From: Stephanodiscus triporus
Taxonomy: Eukaryota; Bacillariophyta; Thalassiosirophyceae; Thalassiosirales; Thalassiosiraceae
DNA length: 13,392 nt
Direction: 5' to 3'
Assembly (NCBI GenBank): GCA_036939755.1
Contig: JALLAZ010000627.1
Coordinates: forward strand, 1-13,392
Below the pieces are notes generated by a model. It saw nothing but the letters and a program-made list of their open reading frames with translations, was not told the origin of the DNA and did no database searches. The translations under genes were made by a program, and so were the position numbers. Of the stretch, positions 1-8,800 are shown piece by piece. Positions within the stretch are counted from its first letter, which is position 1. Each line of letters starts with the position of its first letter.

Positions 1-298
1 GAGAAGAAGGGGGTGGCCTGATCGTCCGAGGGAGTGGTTCGTGTCGACGAATCCTGACGAATGCGGAGAATTGAAATGAATGAATACTTCTCTAGAGAAA
101 ATAATTACCTGATTGTTGCAGTCGCTGTGGAAACTAGTATAGTTCCTCTGTGGCCTAAAGATACCTTGAGACATTTTGAATCGCTCTTGTTCGAAATTCA
201 AAGTTAATTGGACAACGACTGCTCACAGTCCAGTCGCTGCCGCCCTGCCGTGTCAATTTGCCGTGTGCAACTCAAAAACGTTCCGTCTCCGGTCCAAT
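1..298. other. Upstream region of the first gene, no gene seen
   Basis: This stretch precedes the first ATG (299) of the left-hand gene. The reading frame of that gene stays open back to about 176, but the codon there is TTG, and no ATG occurs in frame before 299. It therefore probably holds the promoter and 5' leader. No convincing TATA box, tRNA or other coding signal was seen. Confidence 0.4.
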
Positions 299-1278
299 AT
301 GCCGTCGAAGTGCCATTGTGGTAAAAATGCAAAGAGTTTTTTCAAAAGCATTGATGGCAACCAACATTGCTCGATGACGTGTTTGGAAATGAAGGGGCGT
401 GTAAGGTCGGAAGAGGCGATCGCGAAGAAGGTAAGTTCGGACGGCTCCGGATCGATCGCGCTTTTGATACCGACGCATCCCGCTCGTCGTCGCGATGGTG
501 CGGCGTCGGACTATGACGACAACGACTATGACAACAACAATGAGCGAGGCTCGCACTATCGGATGCTCATGCGATGGTACAGATTCCTGAAATCAACTGC
601 ACTCTTTGTTACTGTCATTCTTTTCGCTTGCTCCAAAAGAAGCAGAGCAGTGACAAGAGCAATGCCAAGGCCAGCGTGGCTCTATTGGAGAAAAAGATTG
701 CCGAGCATGTTGAGCATAGGAAAAGTGGCGTTGGCATTGACCCCGTCCTCATGAAACAAGATCTCGACACATTAGCTTTGGCAATGGTGGAAAAGATCAA
801 GCTCATTGTGCCGGAGGGCCACAACTTCTATGCATTCGTTTGTCGTAATTATCGAGTTGATGATGAGGCTTTTGCCGGCGTATCCGCCCGAGGGAACGGC
901 CGACGCCTAATCCGTGATGCGAACAGAGGCATCGTATCCCCGAAGGATATGAAGGAAAAGTACAGGTGGGTGGTAGTCTATACATCCACTTGTATGATAA
1001 ACATGAATGCGTTGGAGAAGCAAGTGCACACGCTCATGTCTGCGGACCCGAGGTCAATTTGGCTCCAGAATGGAATGGGAGGTGTCAGGTTGGACGAGGA
1101 TGAGGATGGGAACATTATTAATGTTCTCGAATTCTTGCTCAACATGATTCATGGGCCCCGTAAGGACCTCACATTTGCTGCCGCTAAACGACACAAATCC
1201 AAGCTCTCAGATGTCTTTGTGGTGGCGGCGCCACGAGCTGTCAAGCGAAAGGTCAGCGACGAGGAATATGACCTTTGA
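299..1278 (+). CDS. Hypothetical two-exon protein with N-terminal Cys/His cluster
   Basis: I do not recognise this protein. Exon 1 runs from the ATG at 299 to 430 (44 codons) and ends at a strong donor, GTAAGT at 431. Exon 2 begins at about 640 in a different frame, after a pyrimidine-rich stretch and an AG at 638-639, and ends with TGA at 1276-1278. Acceptors at 641-642 or 644-645 also keep the frame, so the start of exon 2 is uncertain by one or two codons. The product is about 256 aa. Its first 30 residues contain a small cysteine/histidine cluster (CHCGKNAKSFF, then HCSMTC) that could bind zinc, although the spacing matches no finger I can name. The middle is charged and helical, and the C-terminus is basic then acidic (KRKVSDEEYDL), reminiscent of a nuclear localisation signal. 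No signal peptide or membrane segment is visible. The gene converges on the LmeA/DUF2993-like tail at 2132. Confidence 0.6.
431..639 (+). other. Intron of the left-hand hypothetical gene
   Basis: The donor is GTAAGT at 431. The 3' end has a pyrimidine-rich tract (about 601-634) followed by AG at 638-639. The intron is about 209 nt and phase 0. It reconciles two overlapping open frames (one ending at 754, the other at 1278) into one protein. Two in-frame alternative acceptors lie 3 and 6 nt further on. Confidence 0.6.
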
Positions 1279-2131
1279 GGCAACCTATTGCGGCTATATT
1301 TATCATGTATGACTGTAAAATGTACTGCTTGCTTTGCTGTTTAGAAATAATTAATAGTGACAGATCTATTATGTACCACTACACCACCCCGTATGGACAC
1401 CACCTGTATCGCGTTCAACCCCGCCTCGACGATGAGAGGTTAGGGTTGTGCTGGTAAATGTAATGATTCATATGAATTGATGAATTGGCATCACATCACT
1501 TATCCCTAAATATTTTGAAGAATCTAATTGGTCAATAATACTGACAGAATGTTATCATAAAAATCAGCGCTGTCGTGCATGGTTCCATCGTGTAATCATA
1601 ACTTCTGTAATCGTACCGATTCAGTGCATCCTGGGATACGAATCGATTGTTTTTGCCTCTTATAACGTTACTGCAGAGAAAGTAGCGGGTACAATGGCGA
1701 CATTCCACGTCCCGAAGAAGCCACCATAAAACCCGCCCAGCGAGACGCGTAATTGGAAAGGACGCCTTCATATTACGGTGCGAAAGGGGGCAACTCTATA
1801 GGTGGAAAGGATCCACTCTTATGATTATGGATTCCATTGGTTTCACTCCTTTCCTCCTCCACAAGGTTTTGTTTGCTCTCTTTTAGGTGCCTACCATGTA
1901 GTCCTTGGTGTCAGAGGAATAGTATTATTGGAGATGCGAGCCACACAATGATGGATCCATCATGCGCAGTTTGAGTAAGTAGATTAAAGTCTTGCGCACT
2001 CCTTTCTTTTGCAGCGTGTGATACATCATCATAGTCAATGTAAGATAGAATTTGCAACAAAGCAAGGTGGATCTGGATGGCACACAGCATCGTCGCAGTT
2101 CGTCGTTTGTTTTCCTATCCAGCGATTGTGA
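1279..2131. other. Gene-free intergenic region between convergent genes
   Basis: This is about 850 bp of AT-rich sequence between the stop of the left (+) gene and the stop of the LmeA/DUF2993-like tail on the minus strand. Short frames occur on both strands (for example 1532-1771 minus), but none has recognisable domains. No tRNA, mobile element or array of repeats was seen. It presumably holds the two 3' untranslated regions and terminators. Confidence 0.5.
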
Positions 2132-2311
2132 TCATGGCTGAGGGTCATCTTCTGTGGCAAAAGCTGTCAAGGATCCGTCGATTCGACAAACCTCGCGGTC
2201 GTTGCCGTCTTTTTCAGGAGATATTTCCGCTCGATGTATCCGACATCTCCTACCGAAGGGGAAGGCAACACCCGATCCGAACGGTATCCAGAGGACATCC
2301 GGTATCAGCCT
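2132..2311 (-). pseudogene. Detached 3' end of a LmeA/DUF2993-like gene
   Basis: Read on the minus strand, this piece starts in the 55-bp repeat (RLIPDVLWIPFGSGVAFP) and runs into FGRRCRIHRAEIS, then VCRIDGSLTAFATEDD, ending at TGA (2132-2134). The alternating strand-turn-strand pattern is what I would expect for the last beta strands of a DUF2993 domain. The same 18 residues appear in the same phase at the end of the gene body at 11226-12519. If the repeat is counted once, body plus tail make 1419 nt, that is 472 codons and a stop. The body lacks a natural end and the tail lacks a natural start, so they probably belong to one gene. It is listed as broken because the window as given separates them by about 9 kb; the separation may be an assembly fault. 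Confidence 0.6.
2257..2311. repeat. 55-bp direct repeat, copy 1
   Basis: This is base-for-base identical to 11226-11280 (offset 8969). Identity begins AGGGGAAGGCAAC and ends GGTATCAGCCT. To the right the copies diverge at once (TTTTTTCAAC here, CCCAATAAGC there). To the left only CG matches on either side of the unresolved base. Copy 1 is continuous on its left with the LmeA/DUF2993-like tail and on its right with the last codons of the PHYLLO-like gene, and it contains the stop codon (2305-2307) of the latter. Confidence 0.95.
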
Positions 2312-2860
2312 TTTTTCAACGCTTCTTCGAGGGCGTTCGCCCGACCTTCGACAGCGCCGAAGAGGGCGTCGCCGAGTTCTTGGTCTCCTCGCTCCAGGGC
2401 TAAATCCGCCTTGACGACATCCCTGAACATTTCCAAACTCCACTTGAGCAGTTTGTTCTGAAGGAATTCCTGCACGGTCGATGGCATTCCCTGGAAGAGG
2501 GCGACGAGGATGTACGGCATGATTATGCTCATCTTCATCTTCATGACGCACGAGTCCTCTGACGTCGGTTCAAACTCCACCACGCCACGATTTTTCAACC
2601 CAGATATGGAATCCCACTGGATCCCTTTTGGATTGGCGAGAATTTCGCTCTTGGCCCTCCAGCTGAACTTGACGCCGCGGATGTTTAGGTTCCATTCTGT
2701 CAACCCCGGGGATTCGTCCAGGTATGTCACCGAGTTCAACCAGGGAGACCATCGAGACATTTGCGGCAGGTCTGTGAATCTTGAACTGGCGATGATATCG
2801 GAAAAGGGAAGCGGGAGAGATACGGACACTGTTATATCCCTGCCGGACGTGAATGAAGTC
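2305..2860 (-). other. Module: C-terminal SRPBCC (polyketide cyclase/lipid transport-like) domain
   Basis: The last about 170 residues look like the START/Bet v 1 superfamily group found as stand-alone proteins in cyanobacteria and plastids. Signature stretches are VSVSLPLPFSDII, MSRWSPWLNSVTYL, WNLNIRGVKFSWRA, IQWDSISGLKNRGVVEF and KMSIIMPYILVAL, followed by an amphipathic helix (about 2500-2545). These domains bind hydrophobic ligands in a cavity; whether this one binds a quinone precursor, a prenyl lipid or nothing is unknown. The stop codon falls in the 55-bp repeat, so the C-terminal KG and possibly more may be artificial. Confidence 0.7.
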
Positions 2861-5800
2861 GTGGCAAGGTAACTATCAGACTCCGTCGACGTCATGGCAG
2901 TTTCTGATATCCTTGACTCTGTTTCGTATGTGGGTACCCGATCACTCATTTCATTGAGACTCAAGCCGTAAAGAGCTCTGGAAAGTGATGGTACATTGAG
3001 GAACCCCTTGCCATTCACATACGATTCAAAAGGAGGAGACAGGGTATCACCGCCGAGTTTTTCAAATGTGCCCACTCCGTGGGAAAATTTTGCTAAACCC
3101 AACGAAAGAGGAGAGTTGTCCGACACCGCAGCAAGTATAGCCGTGTATGCCAAACCAATGCCAGAGTCAAAAGAGGACGAAAAAACTGGGCTGATTTGGA
3201 ATTCTTCCTGCGCAAGCCTTGCTAATCGCATTGAAAGCTCGAGACCGAGCAGCGCCGGCTTCAGCACGAAAGCAACGCAGCCTGCTTGGCCTGCACCCTC
3301 TCTACCAAAAACTGATCTCAGTTCATGTGCAATCTTATTGAAGTCATAGTCAAGGATGGCGGCAAGGTCTGCTAGGCTTTCATCTAACGCATAGCTTACA
3401 CCCCCGCCATTGGTCAATGCCTCCAATGCAGTTATTTGGGCGTGGAAACTCCATTTCCCATCAACGGTTTGCATCTCTAATGGATCTTCAATAAATTCGA
3501 CTTCACTCAATGCAAAATTGCCAGCTTGGGCTGCCCTCCTCAGTTCGTTGATGAACACTTTAGCAGTGGGAATATCCCAAGCTCTGTTGGCATCTGCGCG
3601 TAGTATCAGACTTCGCCCGTTCGACGATGATTTTTTCAATCGAATCATATCGAGAACATCCTCAGAGGGGTCTCCGTGTCCGACTTTTACCTTCACACTT
3701 TGGAATGAAATTTCCTTGCCCCTTCGGCTGTCCATTGCACGACTTTTGGAAGCTTCACCTCTAGTAATGAGCCCGTTTATTGGTAATTGACCAAATGGTT
3801 GTGGTATTGATCTCAGTCTCTGCCTTTGATTAATGGCCAACGCTTGAGGTAAGAGTGTTCCACAGAGCTGTGAACTCACAGAGAGAATGGCCATCTCCAG
3901 TCCTGACCGCACCGATTGTGCAGCACACAATACATCAATACCTGCACGATCCAATATAGCATTTACGCAATGGGTTAGTGACCCATCCAGTGAGAGAACT
4001 CGCTTGGCATCAAATTCGGGCCATTCCACGGCTTCAGATGCGAGAAATTTATGTATGAGTTTGAGTTGATTCTCTGCTTGTTCCAATGATTCCATGTGCA
4101 GGCCCGTGAGTGGCGATGATTCTCCGACCCCCACAGCCAGCCCGTCCCTTGAGGCAATGCTGATTATAAATCCCTCTCGTCTCTTGAGCTCACTTGCTCG
4201 AGCACTCTCGCCCCAACCTATTCCTAGAAGCCCCGATTCGTCAGTTCCAACAGTTATGCTGAAAGCTTCATATTCCAGTATACCAACCTGGTGCAATTGT
4301 GACGGAACTGCGATGTATTCTTCTTCTACCGGAATACTATATTCTAGTGAAATGGGATTGGACACTTCTTTTTGGTTCGCGTCCCTCACATTGTTGACAC
4401 TGTTGTCGGCAACTCTATCGTTGACAAAGTCACTTATTATTGAGGACAATTTTTCTGGTTCTTCCAACACCACTGCATGGCCTGTATTTTCAAGCTCAAC
4501 ATATCGAGAAATACCTCGAATCTTCTCCCATGCCCGGCCAATACTGGAGTATTTTTTATCAAGTTCTCCAGCGACAAAAAGCGTTTTCGATGGCACAGCA
4601 GCCTTCCAGTCCTCTTGTGAAGATAAAGACGGTGAACATCCGTAAAGAACAGAAGCAAAATCTAGCCTTCTCCGGGCAAGGCTCTTTAAACGCGTTTTCA
4701 TCATAGTTTGGTGTTTCGTAGGATGTCTCTTCCTGAGGTCGCCCCACAGGGATTGTGTATACCAACTTGTCAGAAATCGAGTTAAGCATTCTAGGTCACG
4801 TGCATCTGATGTCACGTAGGATCTGTAGGCTGACGAGAACAAACACTCTGCAATTGAGTAATCCTTAGATAAACGCTGCAAGTCATCAGTGCTTCCATTA
4901 TTGGTATTGTGAGGTAGCTTTCCAGGGCTTGAAGACAGCAAAATCAGTTTAGTCTGGTCTGTCAAAAAAATTGAGGCGGGTCGATCTATAAGATCTCTAT
5001 TCAGAGAAGGTACAGACATAGAATAAAGTCGCTTCATGGCAAGTGCGATCCTACCACCAAGACTGTAAGCAGCAATTGCATCCAATTTCTCCACACCATG
5101 ATCCTGAATGAGAGAGTGGCACACTGCGCGGGCCATCATGTCCAGAGAAAACGGAGAGTTTTCAGGCGGACCAAATGGGCGCATGGCATCGAGTCCTAAT
5201 GAAGAATGAGCGACCTGTTGATCTGACGAAAGCACAATAGAGGAGTCCCCGTGTCCGGGTAAATCGATTGATATGATGTTCCACTCATCAGGCAAACCAC
5301 GGCTCAATGCATCGCCAATCAAATCCCATTCTGATTTATCCCCCATCCATCCATGTATTAGAAGTAGAGTTTTGGATTTCTTTTCCAGCGATCTACGGTA
5401 CCATGTCACAGGAAGTACTCCATCACGAGATGGCGGCGGGCCTAAGACTTCATCGACCACACTTCTAACCTCATGAGTGATTTTCTGGTGAATAATTACA
5501 TTAGTCGCCCTTCCGACCACTTTTGCTTCGATTACGGTTGGCCCACCAGACCGGATACTAGTGCGGTATGCATCCTTGAATGCTTCAAACGAGGATGCGT
5601 ATTTGTATGGAAGTCCAAACGCTGCAACGCCCGTCTGGAAGGAAAAGTTATTAGTTGGAGTGCCCCAGTATTCCTCAAACCCAACGTCTTGGCCAAATTT
5701 AGATATTGGTAGAAAAGAAAAGATTGCCCCACCACCATTGTTCACAACGACTGTGGTAAGGGGAATTCGGTTTGTAGCAGATACGGGTTGAGCCTGATTT

Positions 5801-8800
5801 GATGATGTATCATCTTGAGTAAGACCATAGAGAGCGTTCAGGTCATGAAGTGTCGTAACGTCCCCACAGACAAGAGTTGTTGGCTTAGAATTGTCTCCGC
5901 ATCCGGTTGCTGCCGATATTATACCATCAATTCCACTTGCGCCTCGATTTACGGCTACGGATAAAGAAAGAATTTTTCGATTTCGATTCGACGGATAGAA
6001 AAAGAACTCTCCGTCTCTCACTGGCATGGAATTTGACAAAAACAGAGACATGGAAGATAGCTCAGAGCTTGACTCGCTCAATATCTCAGATATGGCCATC
6101 ATCACTTGTGGCTCAGTGAGGCTCACACCATCATCCATGCACTCCTCTCCGCTAGTTGCTAAGGAAGATGTCGCCTCTATGATTATTGGATGGATTTTTT
6201 TTTCCAACTCGCGTCCAAGATATAACAAAGGAGACAACTCACTGCTGATTTTTTCTTTACCGGAGTATCCCCCCGCATCAAGGCATGTGATTAAGCTTTT
6301 CAAAAAAGTCCCAACATCTGAAGAAATCCTATGAGTAACCGTTTGTTCTGGGTCAGCTCGCTCATGTTGATAGAGCTTATGAACAAGAACATGATTCACT
6401 GACGGGCTGTTTCTTATCATTTGCGAAATCTCACTGGAAATAAGAGGAGACCCGAGCTGCAAAATAAAATCCGGTTGCATCCCTTTCGACACAAGAGGAT
6501 TCTTCAATAGGTGCTCTGCATATGGAACGACAGGGTGTTCGCGTCTCAAATCTCCACTCTGCACGCCTGCAAATATGGGAAACCCAATAACTTCGGAAAA
6601 ATGACAGATTGCTGTTGTCAGGGAATCAGCGCCGTCACTGTGAGGCTCCGCGCTTCGTAGATTGCCAGTAATGATGATTCCACGCCGTGACTTTATTATG
6701 AGTTCTGCTACCTCCAAAACAGAATGACCGACATTGGTGTTTGGGTAAAAGGAATTTTGCCAACGACTTCCAGAACGGGACCACCGGGAAAAACCTGGGA
6801 CATCTGTGAATCTTAAGTTGTTGAATTTTGTCGTTGATCCGAGTCGGTTATCATTACGTATTGGGCCACCTTCGGGGGCCAAATTTTCCCGAAACTGTAC
6901 GTTGAGATGCACTGGACCCATGAGCTGTTTTGAAAGAGCAACCGCATGATTTGCATCAGATAATGCTACTGACACGGGAACATCGTCAGAGGGTGGCATT
7001 ATGTCTCTAAACCAGCGAATGTATGAGGATGAAAATATCTTCACCTGGTCAATTGCCTGGTTACTGCCAGTGTCGCGATTCTCATACGGCCTGTCTGCCG
7101 TAAGGAGGATAAGAGGCACTCCATCGGAACTCGACTCGACGATTGAAGGATAAAGATTTGCAACAGCTGTCCCACTGGACGTAACAACAACAGCGGGGCG
7201 CCCATTCTGGCGGGCGTAACCAACCGCTCGGAACCCAGCTCCTCTTTCATCATGGACACTGATTGCTCGTACTATACCAACATTTGAGCGCATTGATTTG
7301 AAGATTGCAGCTGTAAGAGGAGTGTTCCGAGAACCAGGGCAGATGTAAAATTGCGTAACTCCGCACCGTACCAATTCTTCAATGAATGCAGTCGTCCACG
7401 CAACGTTTGGCATGGAATAGCCCTGCAAAGTGATGGGTGAAGAACGGAAGAGAGATGCCAAAACACCCACTTTATGAGAAATCTCTGTCCATTCTCCTTG
7501 CACTGTAGATCCTTCAACTATGCCAGCTCCAGCAAATATGGAAATCTTCGATTCTGGGGTTGCGTCGTCGATGTTATCTCTTTGACTTTTGTTCTGCAAA
7601 CCGGCATAGTTAGAATAACTATCGTAATTGGTCACAAGTGCAGATCGAATCGCAACAACAATATCAGCCGAGTCCTTCCCAATGTAACCGAATGGGCCAG
7701 CGTAATACCCCCGATCGAATCCATAGGTTTCGTGCTTTCTTATGAATTCCATAGCTATGCCTGGTGGGTCGCCGCACACCGCAGGAGTAGGATGAAGTCC
7801 TTTCAAAAGAGATCGCGAAACGTCTGGGGAACGGAGTTGGGGAATGAAAGTTAGTGTTGTGCAAATTATTTTCTCATGGCTTTATTTCACCCAAGCTCGC
7901 TCACCGATTACACTTGCTCTGTCCGACAATTTCCCATCAAACGTTTGACATATGTGTTGCAGATGGCGTAGTCTTCGAACAAAATATCGCCGTCGATAAC
8001 CCGCGGTGTCTCCGTTCTGAGTGGCGCTGCCATAATGGTCATACGACTTCAGCAGTTCATTTCTCTTCTCAAGCCAGCCGTTCTCTTCCAGCCCGAGAAG
8101 AGCTTCATTGATGAATTGTCCGGTAATGTCATTCTCAAGCATGTCTTTCTTCGACGACAAGAGCTCGCGCAGCAACTCGTTATCGGCAGATGGCGTGAGT
8201 CCACGAATCCTTGTACCAGCAAGGGCCTCAGTTGTGACTGTTCGGCCGTGGCCAGAACTATAAACCCTAAACAGTCGTTCGGGTGTACACCCGAAAAACT
8301 CCCGACTGCTTATTGATCCCTCGCTAGTCCCGGGAAAGTCTTTGACGCCGTCACCTCCGGGATTCATGTAGAACAGGTGACCAATGTGTCCCCCGAATTT
8401 CAATCTCATCAGTATATCCAACCCACTAACGGAAGAGGCAAAGTTCAAATCGACCTTTCGTCCAAGCACGACCTTTCGCAGCGATCGGCCATCGCCATCG
8501 CCGCTCGTGTGTATTTGCCCCAAGGCTTCGGCCACTCCTCGCTCGAAGGCAAGGCCGGAGTCGCCGCCGTCGTTTTCGTTCCCGGTAGACTCGGATCGTG
8601 TTATGACCGGAGGTAGGGTGGTGCATGGCACGGCTGGAGAAATCTGGTCTGTTAATTCTCGCAAGATCGCCATAATTCGATGTGCAGCATCGCTCCATCC
8701 TTGGCGGCGACGTTTGCGTTGGGCGTGATTTTGACGACCGCGAGACGATGGGGATACGTTGTGAAGATGGATGGCCAGCGTGACCGTTTTCGTTCCAACG

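Noticed and set aside
1381..1450. A possible tRNA-like T-loop (GCGTTCAACCCCGC)
   Set aside because: No matching acceptor stem, anticodon arm or D-arm could be traced around it.
1532..1771. 79-codon minus-strand frame in the left intergenic region
   Set aside because: There is no recognisable motif or presequence, and the length is compatible with chance in non-coding sequence.
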